From Channallabes apus (lineage: Eukaryota > Chordata > Actinopteri > Siluriformes > Clariidae): a stretch of 64,000 bases of DNA. The number at the start of each line of letters is the position of its first letter. Position 1 is the first letter of the stretch. The notes under the pieces are model-generated. The model did no database searches, was not told where the DNA came from, and saw nothing but the letters and a program-made list of their open reading frames with translations. Of this stretch, positions 21,905-33,900 are shown in pieces. A program made the translations under genes and the position numbers. The stretch is taken from positions 37,470,256 through 37,534,255 of the forward strand of contig CM060108.1 in assembly GCA_030522415.1 (NCBI GenBank), written 5' to 3'.

Positions 21905-23113
21905 TAGTGATGGGTCGTTCATGAACGATTCATCTTTTTGAAAGAATCTTTAACATGACTCAGATGAACGAGTCGTCTCGGAGAGTTATTCGTTCATTTT
22001 CTATTGGGCGCGCATGCGCAAAGCATCGCAAAGCCTCCGTATTTTATATACAGGAAACAGTATTGAACGATTCTTCAGCAATAAGTCTTCAAGTCGAGTC
22101 GTTCGTTCTTTTAACAGTGTCTCCCATAGACACTATTCAGTGCAGTACACAGGAAACAGTACTGAACGATTGTGCTAGTGAGTCTTTTGGCACTTTTCCA
22201 CTGCATAGTACAGCACGACACGGTTCAGTTCTACTCACTTTTGGGGGGTTTTCCACTGGGAACAGTACCTGGTACCTTTTCCTTTTTTTAGTACCACCTC
22301 AGCCGAGGTTCCAAGCGCGCCGAACCGTTACCAAAACGTGACGTGTAAACACGGCTGGTCACTGATTAGCCGGAGAAAATCGTCATTACTGCGTCACCGA
22401 ACTTGCGACACGAGACACAACAGAACCGCTATATTTAGAACAGCCAGAGAAGGATCGCATGCACATTTTTGTATTAACCGTCGGCCTCTTTTGAAACAAA
22501 CTCCTTCGTCTCGCTGTTAAAAACATCCACATGCCGAGAATGAAGAACACCTTGCCGTCGATATGCTCCATTGTTGTGTGCTTGTTTGTGGCGCGTTTAC
22601 GAAGACGTCACGGCAGTAGCGGCGCTGCGACTAAACGACACGTGAGTAATCCCGCCCACGCTAAAGCGTTACTACACTGCAGTGGAAGAGCAAACCGAGC
22701 CAAACTGCGCCGAACCGAAGTGAGTTGAACTGAACCGTGTCGTGCTGTTCTATGCAGTGGAAAAGAGGCATTTGAGTCTCGAGTCGTTCGTTCTTTTGAC
22801 ACGTGACTCCCATAGACGCTATGCGGTGCAATAGATTCAAAAGAACAAACGACTCAGATTGGAAGGTTCAAGAGGTGAGTTACTCATTCTGTTTATTATA
22901 ATATGTCCTTTTACATTGTAATATTTTCATAACTGGAACTATAGCTAAAATCTTTGTATGTAGACGTATTGGGGGGTATTTTTATTGAAAACGCAACATT
23001 TTAATTTATTTCTGATCAAAAGAACGACATGACTCAAAAAAAACAAAAAAAGATGCGTTAATTTTGATGAACGAGATTCAAAGAACTAAAATGATTTTAA
23101 CTTCCCATCACTA
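21905..23113. mobile_element. hAT MITE (1209 bp with insert) with perfect 8-bp TSD
   Basis: Ends TAGTGATGGG / CCCATCACTA, flanked by identical AATGCGAA (21897-21904, 23114-23121). It contains two ~85-bp internal direct repeats with GAGTCGTTCGTTCTTTT and CTCCCATAGAC; the second is interrupted by the MITE at 22194-22771. Confidence 0.88.
22194..22771. mobile_element. MITE with ~50-bp terminal inverted repeats
   Basis: GCACTTTTCCACTGCATAG and ACAGCACGACACGGTTCAGT at left are mirrored by ACTGAACCGTGTCGTGCTGT and CTATGCAGTGGAAAAG at right. GC-rich interior with CG-containing reading segments but no protein I recognise. TSD unclear. Confidence 0.75.
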
Positions 23114-23208
23114 AATGCGAATGTCTGTGATTGCCGCATTTTTTTTTCCCAAAACGCATTTTCTTTTGTGTTTTGGTCAACGTTAACTCCCGTACTATCT
23201 CTAGCATG

Positions 23209-23730
23209 CCGGTGTTATGTTCTAAAATGCCCCCCTGCCACAGATTGCCCCCCTCTACATAATCTCTATCAAATATTATATTAGAACATAAATTCATAGG
23301 TTTATTCTTATCAAATATATTATTACTATTATAATTAACCCTAGGCATGTGAAAGCCGTCGAGACCATTAATAAAAGTTGTCATATACAAAATGTTTATT
23401 TTATGGCACAGGGGTTTGTCATTTAATACAAAACTAACACTTGTATTCATCACATATTAAACTAAATAATTATTGTTTATGATGAAAAAGTACATGAAAC
23501 GATTTTTATTATAAAATAAACAATATAAAAATATGCATGTTGTATATGAAAAAATATATAATTTATCATTTATATTTTCCCCTATACAACATGTATATGT
23601 TATAATCAAATTCGTTTCGTGTAATTTGTAAACCATAAATCTATGAATTTATGTTCTAATATAATATTCGAAAGAGATTATGTGGGGGGGGCAATCCGTG
23701 GCAGGGGGGAATTTTAGAGCATAACACCGG
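23209..23730. repeat. 522-bp foldback element with ~95-bp inverted arms
   Basis: Left arm 23209-23304 (CCGGTGTTATGTTCTAAAAT, then CCCCCCTGCCACAGATTGCC) is the reverse complement, with few mismatches, of 23629-23730. No TSD or transposase seen. Confidence 0.8.
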
Positions 23731-24256
23731 TATTCAAGTTTGCGCCCCAATAATGGATGGAGATGTGGAGATGTGGTCTTGTGCAACGCCCACATGTAAA
23801 ACACAGACACTCCTACCTCTGTAATAAACACGGAGATGTTAGTCCCGTCCGAATGCGTACATGAAATGACAGACGTCGTCTGAAAAAATTCAAACTCAAA
23901 CGTAGTTTGGAAAACTAGTCCCGTCCGAATAGGGCTATAGTTTATACTGTTTAGCGTACTGTTTAGAAATGTTACTGTGACTAACCATTGTAAACAGAGC
24001 CAATCATTTAATTACTCTGCAAAATAAATTTTTCAGCATAGGTTGTTTTTGCAGTTTAGAAGGGCTTTTTCTTTCCCTCAGGTGTACACTTTATTAATTT
24101 AGTGTTAGGTGTATATAAATGTATAACTATTTACATTAGTTCCATATTAAACTGACCTATAATATTCACAAAACAATGTCATAAGGTTTACAATACATCA
24201 ACTTATCTTATTGGTTTCAGTGTGACATTTATCTATATTTTACTCCTAATTAAATA

Positions 24257-24282
24257 TATATATATATATATATATATATAAT
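24257..24282. repeat. (TA)n microsatellite
   Basis: Perfect TA run. Confidence 0.9.
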
Positions 24283-24348
24283 AAAATATATTTTGTAAGA
24301 TCTTTTAAAAGATCTGTCTGTGTAAATGCTTCAGTCTTTGAGAGATGT

Positions 24349-24888
24349 TTACATCAAACTGGGACTTGATGAAATGTCTTTTGAATGACGTAGAAACCGA
24401 CTGACATTTACACAAGACTTCAAGTGCGGTGACGAGACTCTTAGCCACAGTAAAACAGTAGGAACTATCCCAGCCGAGATGGCTTGAAAGCCCACTGCAG
24501 TTGTTCTTGTGAATGTTCAGTTAGTGGAACGCCTGATAATCGAAAATTGTCAGATAATTTGTTGCCAACCTGCAGAAAAGACACATCTGTTTGTGGGAAC
24601 TGTACACACAATCATTCAGAAACACCACGTGCACATTACAGGAACTTGACTGGGAGTTATTGCCACATCCTCCGTACAGTATTGACCTTGCACAAAGCCA
24701 TTTCCACATGTTTGGGCAATTAAAGGAGTTACTGAGAGGTCAGTTTTTCAGACATTAAGCAGGCAGTCTGATCATGGCTCCAGCGTGCTGAGAAAACGTT
24801 ATACCTTGCAGGCATCCAAGCACCAGTGAAACGCTGGGATAAGTGCATAAGTGTAGCAGGGATTAAATCGAGTCTTGGTTTGAACACC
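24349..24888 (+). mobile_element. Mariner-like element, decayed
   Basis: Inverted ends TACATCAAACTGGGAC and its partner near 24873-24888. The + strand encodes LDWELLPHPPYSIDLAQSHF (about 24645-24705), the mariner transposase catalytic C-terminus, with disrupted upstream frame. Confidence 0.75.
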
Positions 24889-25120
24889 TCTCATATTAAT
24901 ATATAATTATGTTTTATGCTACAGTGTACAGTACCTTTTTGTGGGTGTTTTAAGGATATTTCAAAGAGGGTAAAGAAACCACACCAAATATCAGTAGCTT
25001 CAATAATAACTTCTCACTTCTGCCTCTTTTCAATTAATAGCCAGTCGTTTCCTGTACATCTATAATCTACAAAAAAACATAGTCAAAAGTATTAAATTAG
25101 AGTCTGGCATTAAAAGTATC

Positions 25121-25161
25121 TATCTATCTATCTATCTATCTATCTGTCTGTCTGTCTGTCT
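25121..25161. repeat. (TATC)n/(TGTC)n microsatellite
   Basis: Tetranucleotide run changing from TATC to TGTC units. Confidence 0.9.
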
Positions 25162-26375
25162 CCAAATATACATTGTGATTTCCACTATGAATGTAGATTA
25201 ATGTAAACAACTGCAAATTTCTAGATACACTCATGATGAGCCCCATGGAAATACTGCAGCATAAGTTGGTATAGACCCAAGAGTGGCCTCAGTCTCTGAC
25301 TCAGGAAGACCTAAAATCATAACTATCACAATATTCAGAGCATCATGACTTATGAAAACTACAGGTCTTCTTGAATAACAAGAAACTAAATGCATCCATT
25401 TCACTTTGGCTTGCTTTTGCTAGAGTTTTCCAGAGTTCTTGTACTCCTTTTGTTGAGTCCATCCCAACCACAGTTTAAAAAAAAAAGCAGCATGAGTTTA
25501 ATAGACAACTTCTCAATTCATGAGACATTGTCAAATTCTATAGATTATCTTAATAGATGGTATTTTGATTTGACAGAATTTATTTTAACATCCAAAGTCA
25601 TTCTAGCATAGGAAAATGCAATGAGTTTTCATTAGTCTATCACTACCAGCCATATTGCTCATGAACAAAGGAAGTGTAAAATGTTGTTTTGTGTTCTCTA
25701 TACAATCACTGATTTTTTTTCTTTGCCAAAACGTAGTAAAGTAAAGCCTACACATTGTCCTTAGATGTGCCAAGGTAGTCTGGTTGTTCATTTTGTATGT
25801 GTGACATAGTTTAATATAGTTTGAATAGTTAATAGTTATTTAATTTGTGCAGTCCAGCTGGGTGTTGCACCTCTTTATGCTTTATATATTCTCTTCATGC
25901 AGGTTTGGTGTTTTTTTGCCTCTTTGGTGTCCTCATAAGCCCCGACCTCAACGAATGAAACAAGAAATGAGTGAATTAATTAATTAATGAATGCATGAAA
26001 GAGGACATATGAATTATGCTTTGAGTCCTCTGTCAAATGTTTCTCAGCTTTTGGGCTGGTTGAGCTACTGCATGGTATACCAAAGAAGACAAAATACACT
26101 ATCAATCAGTCCCCATTCTTTAAATTCTGGCACACTGTAGTTGGCCTAAATAAAGACTTCATTAATTCTCACCAGCCACTTGGCAACAACGTTTGTAAAA
26201 ATAAATCAGTAGTGGTCACATCTGCAGTTTCTCTGCAAAGAACTCTCTGTGGCAGATTTAAAGGGATTCACGATTTCTATATGTGGTGGGGTATGTTTCA
26301 TGAGCCATAAAATGTATAAATTAAACTGTTAGTAGTAGTAGTATAGTAGTAGTAGTCTTGTTGATGATGATGATG

Positions 26376-26376
26376 A

Positions 26377-26407
<31 letters not shown>
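26376..26407. repeat. (ATT)n microsatellite
   Basis: Perfect trinucleotide run after a short GAT run. Confidence 0.9.
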
Positions 26408-26410
<3 letters not shown>

Positions 26411-29296
26411 AACAACAACAATATAAACACCCAGCAAATGGTGGTGGAATGACTCAATATCTATAATATCTATCAATTACAATGTACAGTTTTTTTTTGT
26501 TTTGTTTTTTGGTATTGTAAGAACATAAGAGTAGTTGTCTAGTCAAGTTTGGATATGATTGATTAAATCTGAATGAATTTCACAGGAGTAGCAAATCTCA
26601 GAGAAATTAGAATAGGGTTCAAGATGCTATTGTTATCAAAACTTAGAGCCCAGAACCACTCTGATACGTTGATTGAGATAAACAGAACATCAGATGTTTT
26701 ACCTGACAATATGCCACTGGTGAATTCAGACAGTAATTCTGTAAAATCCTGTCTACAGCTGCTATATGAATTTCAAGCAAATTGTTATCCTTTTATTTTG
26801 GTCAGCTGAAGTGGATGACACATTTCTTCAAAGTATATTCACTACTAACAATTTTTCATCCACAGTCCATAGCTGATGGAAAATATCAAATATGCCTGTT
26901 AGTATTTAATCACTTAAAGAAGCAAGAGCTGTTTAAAACACAGGAGAGTGGAAGATAATTCTGTCTGTTTAATGTGGAAGGCCATTATGTTTTACATAAA
27001 TAAAAAAAACATGCTATCATATTATGGCAAAATAAAATAAAATGGCAAAGACTCATTTGAAAGTAATGTCCTACAAAAAGGGTTACAAAAATATGGTTCT
27101 GCATCTTAAAGTTAAGGTTATGACATTTTGGTCAAAATTAAACAAGTGTTCATTTATAAGTAGCATTTAGCACAGACCAGGGGTTAAATGTCTGTCATGG
27201 ATCTCGGTAAGAATGTTTTAATTGTAATGTTAATTTCCCAAATCTTGCATTGATTTATTTCTTTTATTTTTACTCCGCGTGACGTAAAAGGTGTAAGAAT
27301 TTTTCTGTTTTACAAACTTTAAACTGCGTAATTAATGCAGTTTAAATCAATGATTTAACTAATATATTTACCCCGAATCGACTGGAGTCGTGCTGCTTTT
27401 CTACACACAATTCGTTAGGTAAATCCTCCGAAAAAAAGTTTTTTTTTCCCTCCCCAAAACAGACTAAGTAGTTCTTTATGAATTTGACAAATGAGTCATT
27501 TGTCAAACGCACCACAGTCTAGCAACCTAAAGCAGCTAATTTCATTCGCCAGGTCAGACACATTGAAGGGGTTTTAGGAAACTCTTCCATTTTAATTTTA
27601 ACCAGCTGAAATGTGGTATGTGTATGCGTGCGTTTCTGTATACAGATAAAAGTGATCACGTCCGTGAGGGATGCACTCTAGAACTGCTCTTTGGCATTTG
27701 AAATTACTGGAGAGAAAAAACTCGGTGGAGGATGCTCAGCATAAAAAATAAAAAAAAATCTTGCGACATGAAAGGCAGCTCCCCACTTCTACCAAAAACG
27801 CTGGTTTGGAAAAAAATATTTTAATATCTTCTTATAACATGTATAAACATTTTTTATGCTATTGTATTTATAATTGCTGATTTGTTGTCATCAGACAATG
27901 TTGTGATGTTTAAAATTTTATTTCCCTCCCATATTCCCTTCCTTTGAGCCTGCATGTGCTCGCAAATATATTTCATTTTTCCTCTGAAGATCTTGGTAAT
28001 TGTAATTTTACATCTTCCAATGATTTTGGAGATGAGAACTAATTTCAGTGCGTCTTTTAACGACTTTTTGTAGCCTCTCTAAGAATTTACAGCATGCACT
28101 TAAATAATGGCTTTCAGTTATTTTCTGTGGTTATAATATATTCCGAGATTAGCCCGTAAACATTTAAATTATTGCAGTATGTGCAATAATCTGTCTATTT
28201 GTTTGTAGTTAGGAAGCGTTTTCCTATTTCAATGTTTGTTTAACAACAATGAAATGCGCAATTAACTCAAATAACAAATACGTTATTGTATTAAAACCAT
28301 ACAATTTACCATAAAATTTACTATAAAATGTAATTTAGGCTTGTTGTGGATATGAATGCCATTATTATTACATAATGTATAGTTGTAATTACTTTAGTGA
28401 TAGAGTACAAAGCACATATAAAGGCTTTGAAATTAATGTTGTGTTTTAATTTATTTATAATAAATAGTTAGCAATAACTAAAATGCTAAACGAACAAACA
28501 ATGCTAAATGAATGCGAATGCGTGATTTGTAAGTAAAATGTACCACTGCTTAATAGCTGTCTTTGTTTAGAATAGCCTTAAAATAATCTAAAAAAAAATA
28601 AAAACTATTTCTATAAAGTATATATCCTAATTTCCCGTTTCATTCATTTTCATGTATTGTTATAATAAGATCACTTTTACATGTATTGCTCGGTCTGCAG
28701 CTGCAAAAGTGTTTTCTCCCTGAAGAGTGGGCTGTAAATATTACTGACAGATGCGAATCAACTAGATTTAATATTAACATAATATCCCTTTCCGCTATTG
28801 ACATATCGGCCTATTTCAGTCATGACTTAAACCGTGTAGCCTAAATCAGTGATGGGTAAGGATGGGGCTGCTATGTGGGTGGGCATAGCATGTGGGAGCT
28901 ATACAAGAAATCTAACAGATTATGCAGTTTACTGAAAACGTACTCAGCACCTAGTAACTTTCATGAACTAGAAAAGAAAAACTTCATCCTATAAACTACG
29001 TTACTGATTTGCATAAATTGAATGTCAGTTGGTTCATGGCAGCGACTGCGTGATTGACTGTGTGAACCAGTTGGAGTAGTTGAAGCCAATTAGACCTCTC
29101 TTGACTGTGTTGTCACTTTGATGGAAGTCCTCTGTGGCTTTCTGACTGACAGCTCTATTCATTACATTCACAGTTTAATCTGTGCACAGCAGCTGAATTG
29201 AATAATAAACCAATTCGGCGCTCAGTGGTAAACACCACGCGAAGTGGCAAAACTGTAATTATGTCATTGCGCACAGTCTGTGATGGCGCTGGCGCA

Positions 29297-29315
29297 TATA
29301 AAGGAGTTCTATAAA
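29297..29315 (+). promoter_or_regulatory. Two TATAAA boxes upstream of vax2
   Basis: TATAAA occurs at 29297-29302 (in GCGCATATAAAGGAG) and again at 29310-29315, in a locally GC-richer stretch about 1.4 kb before the vax2 ATG. This would imply a long 5'UTR or an upstream non-coding exon. The motif is short and could be chance. Confidence 0.2.
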
Positions 29316-30676
29316 GGAGAATTTTCACCTGGTATGGACTTTTCACTGGATTTAGCACTATAGTTGCGTACATCTATACATCACAATATTGATCAATAAT
29401 CAATCCGAATCACAAATTATGCGGTTCTGCGTTTTGATAGGCTAGTAACTTATATCATAAATGTCTGACAAAATGTAATTACTATATTATTTCGTTAAAT
29501 AAATGTCAGCGAAACATTAAAAACTCTTCACGACAATTATTAGTTTTATTATTTACTCTGAAGTGCATTGCAATATCGCGCTTTTCAACATTTTTTTGCA
29601 TACAGATTGGTGTAGTTGACCTTCCATTAAATGCGTTTATTTAGCCTACGGATAGTAATGGCAGAAAAAAAACTTCTGACCTCATTTTGGATATGTTAGT
29701 TCATAAAATTAGATATTTTAAAATAAATAAATGAATATTATCGACGCTTCAAAAACTACGCGTCTTTTAGAGCTTCTTGGTACAACCATCGCAATGACAC
29801 ACGGGATTATACAAAACGCTTAATCCGGGTTTCCCCTCTCGCTAACACTGGTAATCTCTGACTCGTTCACTCCTCCCTCTCCTCCAAAACGTGCTCCTAC
29901 TACACTCTGTTTACCAATCAACGGCTAGCTCTTGCACAGACAGGAAATTACGCAGAGGCTAACAGTCAATTTAAAAATGTATCCTGTCGAATATATCCAA
30001 ATGCTCTGCTAGATGGCTACGTGGAAAATTTTGACAACTTATTTTATGCGCCTAAAATTTGTTGCATTTCTCATTAAGAGCAAAACCTTATAGCCAAATA
30101 GTCCAATATTCAAAAATATCCTCATCAGTTTTCCCCCATACCGAAGACGCTGTGCTGATACCAAATTCATCACTACGGAGAGATGTGAATAAGGTACATT
30201 CATTTGAGCACAGACTACATCCAGGGGCAAAAAGTCAAAATTTGTGGAATTTACCCCTGCCTTTTCCGATCCGTCTTTTTGTTTTACTCTTCTGCGGGTA
30301 AGCCGTGAAGCAAGCACCTCCTAGTGGCTCTGATACAGACCTAGCGAACTCTCGGCATTTACACACCTGTTTATGCACTTTTTGGGGGTCTGCTCTATAG
30401 CTGAGTGTCCTTTGGAACAAGGCTTCCTCCGCCTCATGACCCTCATCCTTCATCGACACTAAACACCCTGAAATCTGGCCTAGACTAAACATGGCGAGCG
30501 GATTCGGTAGGACCTGTGTTTCTGTGACTGGAATCTGATTGGATGTGTTTCGGGAACGGATTCCCTATTTTAGACTACATACTGAAGGAGAGACAGGGTC
30601 TAGATTACTGCGTGCTCGATAAAGTAACTGGATTCTGCGGACGAATAAGTTTAAATACGACTGCACCTTTTGGTTC

Positions 30677-30917
30677 ATGTTTGACCAAGCCAAGAGTATG
30701 GGCGATGGAGTCGCCGAGGACCGAAACCACTGTGGAGCCAATTCGCTTCGCCGGGAGCGCGGTGGAGACGCTAAAACTCTGGCGGAAGTAGGAAGCCGCA
30801 GTTCCGGCGACGCTCCTGCGGGGACATCCGCGTCCACCCCGAGCTCTTCCAGCGAGGACGGTCACGACAAGCTGTTAGGAGTGGACCCTGATTATTGTCG
30901 CCGTATTTTAGTCCGAG
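30677..30917 (+). CDS. vax2: vax2 coding exon 1
   Basis: Encodes residues 1-80 plus one base. There are two in-frame starts: 30677 ([11 protein letters not shown], weak context with T at -3) and 30698 (MGDG, A at -3 and G at +4). I chose the upstream one because the frame is open and a similar extension is, as I recall, present in zebrafish Vax2. The exon ends in the CRRILVR signature at donor GTAAGG. Confidence 0.9.
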
Positions 30918-33900
30918 GTAAGGAGTCAGCGTTATAGTGACAGGAATAACAAACATTTTATAATAATAATAATAATAATAATAATAATTAGAGGGAAAAA
31001 AGTTGCAAAAATATCCGGACGGATAGTCTTTTTAGATATAGTCTACTGATAGGATGAAGAATCACTGCATTCAAAATATATATGTTTACCAACAATTCAG
31101 CAGCATTATACTATTATCAGGCTAATAAATCAGGACATTTTAGATCCTTTTTTAACGAACCTACTTACTGTGAATGCTTACTTATGGTACACGCAACCCA
31201 AATAATAAATAAATAAATCCTACTACAATGATACATAGTAAAACAACAACAAATAGGTCTTCATTTAATTAAAATAAGATAAAAACATACATTATTTTTG
31301 GTTATGCACAGTATGAAACGCCATTGCACAGTGAGGCAGCAAAAATTACAGTAATCATTATTATTATTATTAGTAGTAGTAATGATAAAAAGGATAATTA
31401 ATATTTTTATTCATCTATTTAGTAAGTGAACAATTTGTAGTAGCGCGCATTAGCTAGAAATATCTCAGATGAAGAAAGCAGCTTATGAAATTGTAGGGTT
31501 TTGCTTTTCTCTTATTTTTCATAATTCTTTAATAATGTAAATAGCTAAATTTTTATTACTTATGATACCCTACGTTTTACCTTTTTACATAGCTATGTTA
31601 AGTGAAAATGCATCACATAGTTAATAATAATCATTATTAAATAATTTTAATAATAGTAATAATAATTTACTAGAACATTACTCCTTAATGCCAAGGTACT
31701 GGTAGCTTTTTATTATTGGCATACTTACTATGATTGGCTTATTTACAAAGACTCTCAGCTAACACTAGGCTACTAAAATCTCAACTACAACATTTAACAA
31801 TCTATTTTATAATTCATAACATTCGCATTTTGTTTCATTGTTCATATGTCTAAGAATACGGTTAAACCTTACTGCTTGTTTCAGCGCGTGGTTCTAAACA
31901 CTACATCTCCCGCTGGTTTGTTAAGGTGATTTCAATACACCTTATCTAAGAACTGAAGTAAATAGTTATTATTATTATTATGTTTGGTGGGACTATCACC
32001 GAAATTTGACACGGGTTAGTGTAATGCATATTAATACTCAGTGTGAGACTAAACACTATAATGGCAGAGGTGACTGAAGGATATGTCTGGCCCTTTCCTT
32101 ACCGCTGTGAAATTTAGAAGCTTTTAGTTCTAACCTTGTATAAAACAGATCTACCTGTAATCCCCCCCCCCCCCCCCTCTCTCTCTCTCTCTGTCTTTCC
32201 CGAAGCTGTATATCGAGCGCGTCAGAGCCAGGGTCACAGAAGGGTCAGCAGGTCATTCGCTAATGGGAAAAAAAAACATTTTAGGTGTTTTAAATGCTCA
32301 AAATAGAGACGAAAAAAAATTCCCACTATCAACATGAAAATGCCGATTATATCAAATAATGACCTATCAGAATAATTTTAAATGCGTATTTTGATGTGGT
32401 TGCCAGGGAAACAGTTAAAAGAGGAGGAGCTTCAGCTCTAAGGATCAGGGTTATTTAGGACAGTTTATTGGGTTGATAGTAGTATAATGGTTAATATATT
32501 TATATAAATAATTCCTCGTATCTATATTACATATATGTGTAGTTTTTTAGCGCAACAGTCATAAAACTGTAATAGTTATAAGGTAAAATTATTATTATTA
32601 TTATTATTATTTTTTTTTATTTTTTATTTGTTTATTTTTTTTATTGTTGTTTTATTGTATGAGTTCTACTTTTATAATACCCCTGTGCTCATCTACCTTT
32701 TTTGAAAATCTATTTAAGGTAATATGACGAATATTTAGAAAAAAATTCTACACATTGCTGATAGTGTGGTAATGCATTTTGACTCGGCAGATGCTAAAGG
32801 CACTATTCGTGAAATCGTTTTGCCGAAAGGCCTGGATTTGGACCGACCGAAGCGTACGCGCACTTCCTTCACGGCGGAGCAGCTGTACCGGCTGGAGCTC
32901 GAGTTTCAGCGCTGTCAGTATGTGGTAGGGCGCGAGCGCACAGAGCTCGCCCGCCAGCTGAACCTCTCCGAAACTCAGGTAGGACAGAAAACAAAGCCGA
33001 CTACTTAATCCCAGTAGACTAAAGCAACTTCAACATTTCAAAAGTTAGGTGTAAGTGCGATGTATAAACAAAATTAGTATATTTTTAATTTAAATACTCG
33101 TTTTAGACTTATAGAATTGATTCCTCGGTGTTGTTGTTCACGTATTGCTATGGACAGTTAATTAAATACAAATTAACACAAGCAAAACCTACTGAGTCAC
33201 TGCACAGTTTTTTATCATAACTGCTGTACTTATGGCTTAATAATGCAATAACAATTGTTTAATTTAACGTAATAACATAATTTTCTATTTCTTGATGTTG
33301 CCCCATCGCTTCATTCGACTCGCAAGTTATTGCCACAGGTTTTACGCATTTCATTGGCTGGGTATTTTATTATGGGTATAGGCCCTTAACCCTTATAATT
33401 GGATCAGAAACCCAGAGCAAACCCTCAAACGCCTGAGCCACTTCTGCCCCCAATATGTTTTAAACTTTATTTCTATTTGCGTATTTAACTTTACTAGATA
33501 GGCCAAAGGCGCAATTTTCTGTAAATAAATGTAACAACAGTAAAAATTTAATGGGAAATATTTTTTTATATTCAAATTGATCACATTAAATAAAAAAATC
33601 TAATTGTCTTAAACAATGCTGGTAAAAAAAAAATTGTTTGCTATAATATAAGCTTCAGTCATAAAATGTTCAATGGTTTTAATGAAAATCACATAATACA
33701 ATGAAAAATATTTAGAAAAATATAATTTTATTATTGCTACTCATATTATAGCAAAGAGCAGATTAAAAAAAAAGTTAAATATGTTAAGCAATTATATATA
33801 TAAATATTGACATGTTTATGTAAAACTTTTTAAACAGAAACACGTGCATTAACCAACTTTATCGCAGAAACATGTACATGGTGTTAATATTTAAAAGCTA

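Larger units (their letters stand above)
21702..23932. mobile_element. DNA transposon of unresolved family, host of a nested complex
   Basis: Ends ATTCGGACGGGACTAGTTTT near 21702 and the inverse near 23911-23932. CCCGTCCGAAT recurs internally near 21779, 21889 and 23842. It is filled by a hAT MITE, a further MITE and a foldback element. TSD not resolved. Confidence 0.65.
24890..30480. other. Intergenic DNA between adissp and vax2
   Basis: Mostly unique, AT-rich. It holds a TATC/TGTC run (25121-25161), an ATT run (26376-26407) and a few poly-T/A tracts. 28680-29400 is less repetitive and includes AATTAG and AATTGAATAATAAAC homeodomain-like sites. No exon recognised. Confidence 0.5.

Noticed and set aside
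21955..22802. Open frames of 60-128 codons with balanced composition
   Set aside because: They lie within the nested hAT MITE and its insert, match no protein I know, and cross element boundaries.
30039..30492. Minus-strand frames of 85-92 codons upstream of vax2
   Set aside because: No recognisable domain. They overlap the probable vax2 promoter/5'UTR and are likely chance frames.
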